A DNA stretch of 64,000 nt from Oscillospiraceae bacterium. Its GTDB lineage: Bacteria > Bacillota > Clostridia > Oscillospirales > Acutalibacteraceae. Location: positions 1 to 64,000 of the forward strand of contig SVPI01000002.1 of the NCBI GenBank assembly GCA_015065935.1, written 5' to 3'. A model generated the notes under the pieces. That model was given only the letters and a program-made list of their open reading frames with translations. It was not told the origin of the DNA and ran no database searches. Both the position numbers and the translations under genes were made by a program. Below, one piece after another: positions 1-8,279 of this stretch (positions within the stretch are counted from its first letter, which is position 1; each line of letters opens with the position of its first letter).

Positions 1-1
1 A

Positions 2-46
2 ATTATAATATCCGCAGTAGCGGGCATGGCGGTATACGGAATATAG
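2..46 (+). CDS. C-terminal fragment of an unidentified protein cut by the window edge
   Basis: Frame 2 is open from the left edge to a TAG at 44-46 and encodes about 14 residues, mostly hydrophobic (Ile, Ala, Val, Gly, Met). This would suit the end of a membrane protein entering from upstream. Nothing in so short a piece identifies a family. An intergenic origin cannot be excluded, because the other forward frames also close nearby. Confidence 0.25.
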   Translation: MIISAVAGMAVYGI

Positions 47-77
47 AATTAGGGTCACAAAATGAGAAAGCCCCATC

Positions 78-106
78 TTGCTTTTTTGGTCGATTTTGCG
101 TATAAT
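78..106 (+). promoter_or_regulatory. sigma-A-type promoter of the RNA candidate at 113-368
   Basis: TTGCTT at 78-83, a 17-bp spacer, then a perfect TATAAT at 101-106. Transcription would start near 113 and run into a stretch with several hairpins and an intrinsic terminator, with no credible coding frame. Confidence 0.6.
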
Positions 107-112
107 ATTATT

Positions 113-368
113 GTTAGGGTGACAACTACCCAAAACAACTGTGTTGCCCCTCCCATGGTGGTTTATCACTACTGATAAGATTTTGATAAGCATCCATCGT
201 ACAGCTAAGATAATATGGGTAATCAAAATAATCAGAACAGCAGGCGCAATATCATCTAAACAAAATTGTTTAAGATGCAAGTCCCTGCAACGAGTGGGAA
301 TAATTTTGCTGTGCAAAATCAACTATGTTTACCCTGCGAGATTTATGTCTCGCAGGGCTTTTGTTTTT
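113..368 (+). ncRNA. candidate structured non-coding RNA or regulatory leader
   Basis: Seen: about 255 nt between a good promoter (78-106) and a U-tailed terminator (332-368). It contains a series of hairpins: 117-131 (GGGT/ACCC), 163-178 (TTATC/GATAA), 253-277 (CATCTAAAC with GTTTAAGATG, one bulge) and 304-318 (TTTTGC/GCAAAA, 3-nt loop). I could not match it to tmRNA, RNase P RNA, SRP RNA, 6S RNA or the common riboswitch consensus sequences I know. It lies upstream of a two-component system, so it could be a leader that attenuates those genes. A separate -10-like TATAAT at 429-434 suggests instead that it may be a stand-alone transcript. Confidence 0.4.
332..368 (+). terminator. intrinsic terminator
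   Basis: Perfect 9-bp stem CCCTGCGAG/CTCGCAGGG (332-340 with 349-357), 8-nt loop, followed by a T-rich tract. It ends the RNA candidate and insulates the response regulator gene. Confidence 0.85.
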
Positions 369-456
369 ACATTAAAAACGTGTACCTTATTTTTAAAATT
401 TGTTCAATAATTTTTCAATCTTTTATGATATAATTAATATAAGTGGGGGTGTTTTT

Positions 457-1140
457 ATGCGACTTTTGCTTGTTGAGGATGAAAAAAGAATGGCGCAAGC
501 TTTATGCGAAATTCTGCGCCTTGAAAAATATGAGGTTGACCACTTTTCGAGCGGCATTGACGGTTTGGCCGCAATAGAGAGCAATGTTTATGATATTGTT
601 ATTTTAGATGTTATGCTGCCCGGTATGAACGGTTTTGAGGTTGCTAAAAAGGCACGCAGCAAAGGAATTACAACTCCCATCTTAATGCTAACCGCCAAGG
701 CAGAGCTTGATGATAAGGTTAACGGCCTTGACAGCGGCGCGGATGATTACCTGACAAAGCCCTTTATGACTAAGGAGCTGCTGGCCCGCCTTCGTGCGCT
801 GGGCAGGCGAAGGCTCGGTACCACCGATGGTATCCTTTCCTTTGGGGATATTGCTTTAGATACCGGCACCCTTACCCTATCCTGCACAGCAAACGGACAG
901 AATGTGCGCCTCAGTGAAAAGGAATATAGAATTCTCGAATATTTAATTGCAAACAGCAGTCAGGTTCTCACCCGCGAGCAGTTGGCGGTAAAAATTTGGG
1001 GATTTGAAAGCGAAGCGGAATATAACAACGTGGAAGTATATATGTCATTTACCCGCAAAAAGCTGGCCTTTGTAGAAGCGAAAACCGAAATTAAAGCGGT
1101 GCGGGGAATCGGATACGAATTGAGGTATGGCGATGTTTAA
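457..1140 (+). CDS. OmpR/PhoB-family response regulator
   Basis: 227 residues. An N-terminal receiver domain (about 1-115) carries the acidic pair E7/D8, the phospho-acceptor D51 in the ILDVMLPG motif and the conserved Lys of TKPF near residue 102. A C-terminal winged-helix DNA-binding domain (about 130-225) ends in the typical VRGIGYEL motif. ATG 457 is chosen because a G-rich ribosome site (AGTGGGGGTG) lies just ahead of it. The longer frame to 400 would run through the TATAAT at 429-434. The gene overlaps the histidine kinase that follows, so the two form one two-component system. Its stimulus is unknown. The VTC/DUF4956/beta-helix cassette directly downstream is a natural candidate target, but that is inferred from position only. 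Confidence 0.9.
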   Translation: MRLLLVEDEKRMAQALCEILRLEKYEVDHFSSGIDGLAAIESNVYDIVILDVMLPGMNGFEVAKKARSKGITTPILMLTAKAELDDKVNGLDSGADDYLTKPFMTKELLARLRALGRRRLGTTDGILSFGDIALDTGTLTLSCTANGQNVRLSEKEYRILEYLIANSSQVLTREQLAVKIWGFESEAEYNNVEVYMSFTRKKLAFVEAKTEIKAVRGIGYELRYGDV

Positions 1141-2383
1141 AAAATCAAGGAGAAAAATCGTTGCCGCCATTATGTCCATTTTGGTAGCTTTATGGGTTGG
1201 AACCCTGGGTGTTATTTATGCATCAAGTTATTTTGAAATGACAAAACTAAATAACCAAATGCTTGAAGCTCACGCCCAAATGTACACCTTATCGGGCTCC
1301 CTTGAAGAAATAGTGCCTCCAAACAAGCCGAAGCCCAACGAAAATCACGGATTTAACCCCGGTTTCGACCCTGAATCCCCAATGTTTCAGCTCTCCACCT
1401 TTTATACCGTTGCCGTTTCCTATGAAGGCGAGATTTTAGAAATTAGAAACAAACCGCCGACTGTACACTCCGATGCCGACTTGGAAAAATTAGCAACACA
1501 AATTATAAAAAACGGTACAAAAAGCGGCACAAAAAACAATCTTGCCTTTTATAAAACAGACAAAGGCGGCTATACCCTTGTTACATTTAAGGACAATACC
1601 GTTATTAACGAAGGCGCAATGACCCTGTTCCGCTATACGCTGATTTTCGGCGGCGCCGCACTCATAGTGTTTTTCTTCCTTTCGGTGTTTTTAGCCCGAA
1701 AGATTGTAAATCCCTTGGAGGAAAACTACCGAAAGCAAAAGCAGTTTATATCCGATGCAGGTCACGAGCTTAAAACCCCTGTCTCTGTGGTAAACGCCAA
1801 TGCCGAGCTGCTTTCCCGCGAAATCGGGGATAATCGGTGGCTTCAAAATATTCAGTATGAAAATGAGCGCATGGGAGTGCTGGTGGGTCAGCTTTTAGAC
1901 CTTGCCCGAACCGAAAACGTCACACCCCAAACGGAACGCATTGATTTCAGCCGCCTTGTTGCAGGCGAAGCGCTCCCCTTTGAAAGCGTTGCCTTTGAAA
2001 AAGGCCTAACTCTTAACAGCAACATTGCAAACGGCGGTAGTGTTGAAGGCAACAGCACACAGCTTAAGCAAATAGTATCTATTTTGCTTGATAACGCTAT
2101 TCGCCATAGTAAAGGCGAGGGCGAAGTGTGGTTGACTTTAACAAAGGAACACGGTTTTGCTAAGCTCTCCATTATTAACAAGGGGGATGAAATCCCCAAA
2201 GAGCAGCGAGAGCATATTTTTGAGCGCTTTTATCGCATAGACACCGCCCGCAATAGTGAGGGTGGGCACTATGGTTTAGGCCTTGCCATTGCAAAAGCCA
2301 TTGCCACCTCTCATAAAGGGCATATAAGCGTTAATTGCTTTAACGGCTTTGTGGAATTTAAAGTAGAATTACCCGCCCTATGA
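1133..2383 (+). CDS. membrane sensor histidine kinase
   Basis: 416 residues from ATG 1133, which has GAGG 7 nt upstream; ATG 1127 is an alternative with poorer spacing. One membrane helix lies near 9-31, an extracytoplasmic sensor region follows to about 165, and a second helix lies near 168-188. The H-box HELKTP (phospho-acceptor H211), the N-box LLDNAIRHS and the G-box GLGLAIAKA complete a standard HisKA-HATPase_c kinase core. The gene starts inside the response regulator stop region (8-nt overlap), so translation is probably coupled. The extracellular part is Pro/Asn-rich around 62-83 and matches no sensor family I know. Confidence 0.9.
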   Translation: MFKKSRRKIVAAIMSILVALWVGTLGVIYASSYFEMTKLNNQMLEAHAQMYTLSGSLEEIVPPNKPKPNENHGFNPGFDPESPMFQLSTFYTVAVSYEGEILEIRNKPPTVHSDADLEKLATQIIKNGTKSGTKNNLAFYKTDKGGYTLVTFKDNTVINEGAMTLFRYTLIFGGAALIVFFFLSVFLARKIVNPLEENYRKQKQFISDAGHELKTPVSVVNANAELLSREIGDNRWLQNIQYENERMGVLVGQLLDLARTENVTPQTERIDFSRLVAGEALPFESVAFEKGLTLNSNIANGGSVEGNSTQLKQIVSILLDNAIRHSKGEGEVWLTLTKEHGFAKLSIINKGDEIPKEQREHIFERFYRIDTARNSEGGHYGLGLAIAKAIATSHKGHISVNCFNGFVEFKVELPAL

Positions 2384-2412
2384 ATTTAATATTTCAATAA
2401 AACTTCAATATT

Positions 2413-2453
2413 CCTCCTGTACAATGCTTACAGCATTGTACAGGAGGTTTTTT
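2413..2453 (+). promoter_or_regulatory. perfect hairpin enclosing the ribosome-binding site of the VTC gene (terminator-like)
   Basis: Arms 2413-2428 and 2432-2447 are perfect 16-bp complements around a 3-nt loop. They are followed by six T (2448-2453) and directly by the ATG at 2454. The 3' arm ends in AGGAGG, which is the ribosome site of the next gene. The hairpin can therefore act as an intrinsic terminator for the two-component operon and, when read through, hide the ribosome site. Confidence 0.75.
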
Positions 2454-3197
2454 ATGGCGTTTGAAACCGTGTTTAAAAGATACGAACTAAAATATATGCT
2501 AACTACTCGGCAAAAGCAACGTGTTCTCAAAGCAATGGAGCCTTTTATGCGGCTTGATAAATACGGCCGAACCACCATTCGAAACCTTTATTTTGATACA
2601 GATTCCTATCTTCTAATTCGCCGTTCCATTGAAAAGCCCGCCTATAAAGAAAAGCTGCGCATCCGCAGTTATAGTAAAGCTAATTCCGACAGCCCCGTTT
2701 TTGTGGAGCTTAAAAAGAAATATAAGCACGTGGTTTATAAACGAAGAATGGCTTTGCCCGAAGCCGATGCAATGAAATGGCTTTCAGGCGAAAAAAACGC
2801 AGAAAATCAGACCCAAATATCAAAGGAAATTGATTATTTTATAGGGTTTTACTCCACGCTTCATCCCACCGTTTTCCTCTCCTATGAGCGGGAGGCCTAT
2901 TATGCAAAGGACGGCTCGGATTTTCGCATAACCTTTGATGATAACATCCTTTGCAGGGAAAGTGATTTGTCCTTACAGTCAGACCCTTACGGCACACCCA
3001 TTTTGCCCGAAGGCAAGGTGTTAATGGAAATTAAATGCTCAGGCGGCATTCCCCTTTGGATGACCGAAATCCTTTCAAAAGAAAGAATATTCAAAACCCC
3101 CTTTTCTAAATACGGAACGGCGTACAAAACGCTTATTTTCCCGCAAACCCATAAAATAAACTCATATAATATGTTGGAGGTAAATAAAGATGTTTGA
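2454..3197 (+). CDS. VTC-domain protein (polyphosphate polymerase-like)
   Basis: 247 residues from ATG 2454, preceded by AGGAGG; an upstream ATG at 2424 lies inside the hairpin and is rejected. The sequence follows the VTC/CYTH-like tunnel fold. It has an N-terminal ETVFKRYELKY segment, basic strands with alternating Arg/Lys (RNLYFDT, KLRIRSY, FVELKKKY) and late acidic metal ligands (LMEIKCSG). Eukaryotic VTC4 makes polyphosphate; bacterial homologues are usually found with DUF4956 and CotH or beta-helix proteins, and their role is poorly known. It overlaps the DUF4956 gene by 8 nt. A spore-coat or envelope role is possible but is not shown by the sequence. Confidence 0.85.
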   Translation: MAFETVFKRYELKYMLTTRQKQRVLKAMEPFMRLDKYGRTTIRNLYFDTDSYLLIRRSIEKPAYKEKLRIRSYSKANSDSPVFVELKKKYKHVVYKRRMALPEADAMKWLSGEKNAENQTQISKEIDYFIGFYSTLHPTVFLSYEREAYYAKDGSDFRITFDDNILCRESDLSLQSDPYGTPILPEGKVLMEIKCSGGIPLWMTEILSKERIFKTPFSKYGTAYKTLIFPQTHKINSYNMLEVNKDV

Positions 3198-3885
3198 TAA
3201 TTTATTTAAAGGATTGTTTGACACCGATTTAACGGCCGTCATCAGCGCTACCGATTTTTTACTATGCCTTGGCTTTTCTTTAGTGTTAGGCCTTGTTATG
3301 GCATTTGCCTATATGTACCGCACACGCTATACTAAAAGCTTTGTAATTACCCTTGCCCTGCTACCGGCTGTGGTTTGTGTTGTGATAATGCTTGTTAACG
3401 GAAATGTTGGAACGGGTGTTGCAGTTGCGGGCGCCTTCAGCCTTGTTCGCTTTCGCTCCGTTCCGGGAACGGCAAAGGAAATTTGCACCCTGTTTTTAGC
3501 AATGGGCACAGGTCTTATAGCAGGTATGGGTTACCTCGGCTTTGCCGTGCTCTTTACAGCGGTTATGTGCATTGTGTTCCTGCTTTATAACCGATTGGAT
3601 TTCGGCGCTAAGAAAAACGACGCCATCTTTAAAACCTTTACTATAACCATCCCCGAGGATTTGGATTATTCGGACATATTCGATGATATTTTTGCCGAGT
3701 TTACTCTTTCTCACGACCTTGTGCGCGTTAAAAGCACAAATATGGGAAGTATGTTCAAGCTAACTTATAATGTAATGCTGCGCGATGCCGCCCGCGAAAA
3801 GGAAATGATTGATAAAATCCGCTGCCGCAACGGGAATCTGGAAATTGTAGTTTCTAAGCAGGAAACTGTTGGCACAGAACTTTAA
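3190..3885 (+). CDS. DUF4956 membrane protein
   Basis: 231 residues with about four membrane helices in the N-terminal 140 residues: near 22-42, 50-70, 75-95 after the glycine-rich turn, and 100-130. The conserved AGAFSLVRFRSVPGTAKEI stretch is typical of DUF4956. A soluble C-terminal domain of mixed alpha/beta character follows. The ribosome site GGAGG lies within the end of the VTC gene, so the two are translationally coupled. DUF4956 proteins recur next to VTC-domain proteins in Firmicutes; the biochemical role is unknown. Confidence 0.85.
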   Translation: MFDNLFKGLFDTDLTAVISATDFLLCLGFSLVLGLVMAFAYMYRTRYTKSFVITLALLPAVVCVVIMLVNGNVGTGVAVAGAFSLVRFRSVPGTAKEICTLFLAMGTGLIAGMGYLGFAVLFTAVMCIVFLLYNRLDFGAKKNDAIFKTFTITIPEDLDYSDIFDDIFAEFTLSHDLVRVKSTNMGSMFKLTYNVMLRDAAREKEMIDKIRCRNGNLEIVVSKQETVGTEL

Positions 3886-3896
3886 CAGGTGTTTTT

Positions 3897-5717
3897 ATGA
3901 AGAAATTTTTATCAATTATATTAGTCCTAACACTTATCTTAAGCCTGCTTTCAGGTTGCGGAAAAAATACCGAAAATAAAACACCGAGTAAAATTCAGGA
4001 ATCTACATCCTCTACTGCTCCCCCGGAGGTTGACTTTTCTAAAACCGACGGTGATATGTTCACCGAACGTGACAGTAACACCGACTATGACGAAAGCACA
4101 GCCGTTTTCATTAAACTAAACGGAACAACGGCCTCTTCAAGCTCGAACAGTGTAAAAATTTCGGGCTCTAAAATTACAATTACTCAGGAGGCAACCTACA
4201 TTGTTTCGGGAGAGCTGACCGATGGAATGCTCATTGTCAATGCCCCCGACACTGCAAAGCTGCAGATTGTTTTAAACGGCGCCAAAATCACAAGCAAAAC
4301 CTCGGCCGCGCTTTATGTTCTCGGCGCCGATAAGGTGTTTTTAACCCTTGCAAAGGAAAGCGAGAACACCCTTATAAACGGTGGCAGTTTTGCCGCTATT
4401 GATGAAAATAATATTGATGCAGCACTCTTTTCAAAGCAAGATTTAACCCTGAACGGAGCAGGCTCACTGACAGTTACCTCCCCTGCAGGACACGGAATTG
4501 TTTGTAAGGATGATTTGGTAATTGCAGGCGGAAGCTACACAGTTAACTCCTCATCCCACGGCCTTGATGCCAACGACAGCGTAAGAATTGCGAACGCTAC
4601 CCTTAATATTGATGCAGGCAAGGACGCCATACACGCCGAGAATTCTGATGATGCTTCTCTTGGTTATATTTATATTGCAAGTGGAACAATCAAAGCGGAG
4701 GCTGAAGGTGACGGAATAGCCGCCAGTGCTTATATGCAGATTGCAAACGGCAAAATAGAGTTGCTTGTTGGCGGTGGTGCAGAGAATGGAACGAAAGCAT
4801 CATCGGGAAATTACGGCGGATTTATGGGCGGCGGTCACGGCGGAATGCGCCCCAGCGGAAATCAAAGCTTTACCTCTACCGAGGACACCGTTAGTATGAA
4901 AGGGCTGAAAGCCGCAAACAGCCTGCTGATTTCGGGCGGTAACATTACCATAAATTCGGCTGATGATTCGGTGCATTCGGATGCTTCGGTTATCATTAAC
5001 GGCGGAACCTTCTCTATAGCATCGGGCGATGATGCCATTCACGCTGAAGACACCCTAACCATAACTGCAGGCAAAATTGATATTAGTGAGAGTTATGAGG
5101 GCCTTGAAGCTCTGCATATAGCTGTGCAGGGCGGCGATATAAAACTCAAAGCCAGCGATGATGGACTAAACGCCGCAGGCGGCACCGACCAAAGCGGCAT
5201 AGAGGGCGGCCGCGACGGAATGTTCGGCGGCGGATTTGGTGGTGGCGGCAGACCCGGCGGTATGGGCGCAGGAGGTATGTCCGCCAGCTCCAACGGCAGC
5301 ATTAAAATATCGGGCGGCACGCTTTATATAAACTCTTCAGGCGATGGTATTGATGCCAACGGAACCTTAGAAATTTCGGGTGGACACACTACGGTTGTCG
5401 GCCCCACACAGGGGGACACCGCCACTCTTGACTATGATAAAAGCGCTACCATTACAGGCGGCACCTTTATCGGCACAGGCGCTCAGGGCATGGCTCAATC
5501 CTTCAGTGATTCAAGTCAAGGCGTTATAGCCATAAGCGTAGGAAGTCAAAGCGCCAACACAAAAATTGTGCTAAAGGACAAAAACTCAAAAACAGTTATT
5601 GAACATTCGCCAGAGCTTAACTTTGCAGTTGTTATTCTCTCAAGCCCTGAAATTATAAAGGGGGAGACCTATACTATTACAGTCGGCTCAAAATCTGGAG
5701 AATTTGAAGCAAATTAA
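3897..5717 (+). CDS. carbohydrate-binding beta-helix lipoprotein (Cthe_2159 family)
   Basis: 606 residues. The signal peptide ends in lipobox LLSGC (C21), so this is predicted to be a surface lipoprotein. The body is a long run of beta-helix turns rich in Asp, Asn and Gly (repeats such as GDDAIHAEDTLTI, GDGIDANGTLEI). This pattern is typical of the Cthe_2159 family, whose founding member binds polygalacturonic acid and calcium. Two very Gly/Met-rich loops interrupt the helix near residues 302-322 and 439-463. It follows the DUF4956 gene after 11 nt and ends the cassette. The likely role is cell-surface or spore-surface binding; the substrate is not shown. Confidence 0.8.
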   Translation: MKKFLSIILVLTLILSLLSGCGKNTENKTPSKIQESTSSTAPPEVDFSKTDGDMFTERDSNTDYDESTAVFIKLNGTTASSSSNSVKISGSKITITQEATYIVSGELTDGMLIVNAPDTAKLQIVLNGAKITSKTSAALYVLGADKVFLTLAKESENTLINGGSFAAIDENNIDAALFSKQDLTLNGAGSLTVTSPAGHGIVCKDDLVIAGGSYTVNSSSHGLDANDSVRIANATLNIDAGKDAIHAENSDDASLGYIYIASGTIKAEAEGDGIAASAYMQIANGKIELLVGGGAENGTKASSGNYGGFMGGGHGGMRPSGNQSFTSTEDTVSMKGLKAANSLLISGGNITINSADDSVHSDASVIINGGTFSIASGDDAIHAEDTLTITAGKIDISESYEGLEALHIAVQGGDIKLKASDDGLNAAGGTDQSGIEGGRDGMFGGGFGGGGRPGGMGAGGMSASSNGSIKISGGTLYINSSGDGIDANGTLEISGGHTTVVGPTQGDTATLDYDKSATITGGTFIGTGAQGMAQSFSDSSQGVIAISVGSQSANTKIVLKDKNSKTVIEHSPELNFAVVILSSPEIIKGETYTITVGSKSGEFEAN

Positions 5718-5730
5718 AAAGATTAAATAA

Positions 5731-5759
5731 AAACCGTACTGATAATCAGTACGGTTTTT
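5731..5759. terminator. bidirectional intrinsic terminator
   Basis: AAACCGTACTGAT (5731-5743) pairs with ATCAGTACGGTTT (5745-5757), with A runs before and T runs after. It serves both the beta-helix lipoprotein gene and the convergent GH3 gene. Confidence 0.85.
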
Positions 5760-5762
5760 GCT

Positions 5763-7958
5763 TTAGTTATTAAAAATTTCACATTCCAGGTCATTTACTT
5801 GTAGGAAATGCCTTCCCCTTAAAACCTGCGTTTTGTAATCGTTATCAATATAGGTAAAGTCCTCGTCGCCTAAAATAAATTCGACAGTGACCTTTTCGCC
5901 CTTTTTGATGTTAACCTTTTTAAACTTGCGAAGCTTTCTAACAAAGGGCGTTGTAGGACATTTGGGCGTTCTTACAAAAAGCAAAACGCTTTCAAAAATA
6001 TCGTAATCGCCAACATTTTCAACCTGAACAGTGGCCTTAATCTTGCCGTCTCCCAGATTTTCGGCGGTAAGATTTGAATAGTTAAGCTTTGTATAAGAAA
6101 GGCCATAGCCAAAGGGATACCAAGGGTCGGGGCTTGTGTTAACATAGTCTCTGCCGGGGTTTTCAAGGCTTCCGTGAACCTTATAGAAGCGGCCCCTTGC
6201 CGAGGTTTTATAGTTATAATAGCAAGGCAGATGACCAACCGACTGCGGGAAGGACATTGAAAGCTTTGCCGAGGGTGATTTGTCTCCAAAAATAAGGTTT
6301 GCCATAGCGTGACCGTTTTGGTCGCCTGCGCCGAAGCAGAACATAAAGGCGTTGGCCTTTTCCACCTCATCCTTTATAGCGAAGGGGCGGCCGCCGTAAA
6401 CAATTAAAACGGTGGGCTTGCCAACGGCGATAACGGCATCAAACAGCCTCTTTTGCGAAGGCATAAGCTTAAGCTCCGTAACATCATAGCCCTCGCCGCA
6501 GGTAACATATTTTGCAACCTTTTCATCGCCGCAAATGTCATATCTGTGAGCCGCGGCATCGCCTGCAACGCCGCCGCCAAGGGTTGAGCAATCGCCCAGC
6601 ACCAAAAGCACAGTATCGGCCTGCTTTGCAGTTTCAATCGCATCGGCTATCAGCTTATCGGTTGTGTGCATAGAGCTACAGCCCAATGAATAAAGCACAT
6701 TTTCCTCGCCTAAACGGCTTACAATGCCGTCATAAAGGTCAACACGATGGTCGGTTTTACAGGTATATCCGCCTGTGAAGCTTTCCTTAACATTGTTACC
6801 AATAAGGGCAAGCTTGCCAACCTTTTTCTCATCAAGGGGCAAAATGCCGTCGTTTTCAAGGAGCAGAATAGACTCCTCATCTAGTCTTAGGCAAAGCTTT
6901 TGTGCCTCCTCGCTGTACAAATTCTCATAATCCTCGGGAATTGTATAAGGGTCCTCAAAAAGTCCTAAACGGAATTTAAGCAACAGCACATTATAAACAG
7001 CGGCATCAAGATATTTAATATCAAACTCGCCGTTTTCAATTTCCTTTTTAAGGTCATCATTATAACCGTAAATATCGGGGGCCTCAATGTCAACGCCCGC
7101 CTTTAATGCGAGGCGACCAACATCAACCTTTTCCTCCCCAACGTTGTGGAAATAATGCATCATATCAATAGCAGAATAGTCGGAAACAATGGCGCCGTCA
7201 AAGCCCATTTCCTTTCTTAAAATATCCTGTAGGTATTTAACCGAGCCGTGAACAGGCTCACCGTCAATTTCGCCGTAGGAAGGCATAACCGACATAACGC
7301 CCGCATCAATACACTTTTGGAAGGGCTCCAGCATTACCTCGCGGATTTCCCGCTCTCCTATATGAGCGGGGGCAAGGTTAATGCCACCCTCGGGAACACC
7401 GTAAGCGATAAAATGCTTTGCTGTTGCGGCAACATTATGCTTTTGCACATTTTTAACATAAACTGCGCCCATCTCGCCTGCAAGGTAGGGGTCCTCTCCA
7501 AAGTTTTCGTGAACGCGACCCCAACGAGGCTCGCGGGAAATATCAACATTGGGAGCATAAACCTGGCGAATGCCTGCGGATCTGGCCTCCCTGCCGATTA
7601 TATCGGCCATCTGACCAAAGGCTTCAAGGTCAAAGGAGCCGCCAATGCCTGCGCACTGGGGAAATGCAGTAGCCTTTGGATGAATAAAACCGTGAACTGC
7701 CTCGTAGGCAAAAAGCATGGGGATGCCAAGACGGGTCTTGTTAATGGCATAATCCTGCAGCTTGTTTATTGTATCCTGAGATTTAGGCGTGCTGAACGTG
7801 CCGCCGCGCACCTCAAAACTGCCCGTTTCACATAATTCATCGTAAACCTCATTGATTCTAAGATAAATATGAAGCTGCGCGAATTTTTCATCCAAAGTCA
7901 TTTTAGATAAAAGGTCTTTTGCTCGCTCTTCCGGGGATAGGTTAGGGTTTTTATACAT
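5763..7958 (-). CDS. GH3-family glycosidase (beta-glucosidase/beta-xylosidase type)
   Basis: 731 residues from ATG 7958, which is preceded by GAGG with 7-nt spacing. The longer open frame to 8045 would start inside the promoter at 8017-8045. The N-terminal barrel has RWGRV (145-149), KHF (181-183) and the catalytic nucleophile D260 in GFDGAIVSDY. A GH3 C-terminal alpha/beta domain and a fibronectin-III-like tail (about 620-725) follow. No signal peptide is present, so it works in the cytoplasm on imported oligosaccharides. Exact specificity (beta-glucoside, beta-xyloside or other) cannot be read from sequence. It is monocistronic with its own promoter and a shared terminator. Confidence 0.92.
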   Translation of the reverse strand: MYKNPNLSPEERAKDLLSKMTLDEKFAQLHIYLRINEVYDELCETGSFEVRGGTFSTPKSQDTINKLQDYAINKTRLGIPMLFAYEAVHGFIHPKATAFPQCAGIGGSFDLEAFGQMADIIGREARSAGIRQVYAPNVDISREPRWGRVHENFGEDPYLAGEMGAVYVKNVQKHNVAATAKHFIAYGVPEGGINLAPAHIGEREIREVMLEPFQKCIDAGVMSVMPSYGEIDGEPVHGSVKYLQDILRKEMGFDGAIVSDYSAIDMMHYFHNVGEEKVDVGRLALKAGVDIEAPDIYGYNDDLKKEIENGEFDIKYLDAAVYNVLLLKFRLGLFEDPYTIPEDYENLYSEEAQKLCLRLDEESILLLENDGILPLDEKKVGKLALIGNNVKESFTGGYTCKTDHRVDLYDGIVSRLGEENVLYSLGCSSMHTTDKLIADAIETAKQADTVLLVLGDCSTLGGGVAGDAAAHRYDICGDEKVAKYVTCGEGYDVTELKLMPSQKRLFDAVIAVGKPTVLIVYGGRPFAIKDEVEKANAFMFCFGAGDQNGHAMANLIFGDKSPSAKLSMSFPQSVGHLPCYYNYKTSARGRFYKVHGSLENPGRDYVNTSPDPWYPFGYGLSYTKLNYSNLTAENLGDGKIKATVQVENVGDYDIFESVLLFVRTPKCPTTPFVRKLRKFKKVNIKKGEKVTVEFILGDEDFTYIDNDYKTQVLRGRHFLQVNDLECEIFNN

Positions 7959-8016
7959 AATTATACCTCTTTCCTTTAGCTTTCGGCAGTTGCAAAATTT
8001 GTTATGGTTTTTAAAA

Positions 8017-8045
8017 ATTTTAACACTACAGCAAGGCATTGTCAA
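8017..8045 (-). promoter_or_regulatory. promoter of the GH3 gene
   Basis: On the minus strand, perfect TTGACA (8040-8045), 17-bp spacer, TAAAAT (8017-8022). The transcript would start about 50 nt before ATG 7958, which supports the shorter start. Confidence 0.8.
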
Positions 8046-8211
8046 CGGATATGCCCTAATCGTACCAAATTTTAAAGGTTAAAATCAAATTTTATAGAAA
8101 TTTAATTTTATATTGTGCTTTGCCCAACAGAATAAAGTAAACCCCAAAGCCAAGAAATAATTTAATACCAAATTATAAGTAAATGCCACCGTTTTTTTAT
8201 TTTCAGCGGTA

Positions 8212-8240
8212 TTGCTTAAATTCAATATATTTGATATAAT
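8212..8240 (+). promoter_or_regulatory. promoter of the 1101-residue protein/NACHT cassette
   Basis: TTGCTT (8212-8217), 17-bp spacer, TATAAT (8235-8240), 40 nt before the ATG at 8280. A G-rich ribosome site (AAGGGGGGGA, 8261-8270) follows. The rest of 8046-8211 is AT-rich with no gene seen. Confidence 0.7.
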
Positions 8241-8279
8241 GAGTATATTATCTTAGGGTTAAGGGGGGGAATTTTACAA

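Noticed and set aside
141-410. An 89-codon open frame upstream of the response regulator
   Set aside because: It runs through several hairpins and the terminator at 332-368, has no ribosome site and no protein-like composition.
7248-7835. A 195-codon frame antisense to the GH3 gene
   Set aside because: The GH3 catalytic motifs are on the other strand; this is a shadow frame without recognisable domains.
7959-8045. A 29-codon N-terminal extension of the GH3 protein
   Set aside because: The proposed start lies in the -35 box of a TTGACA-17-TAAAAT promoter, and ATG 7958 has a good ribosome site.
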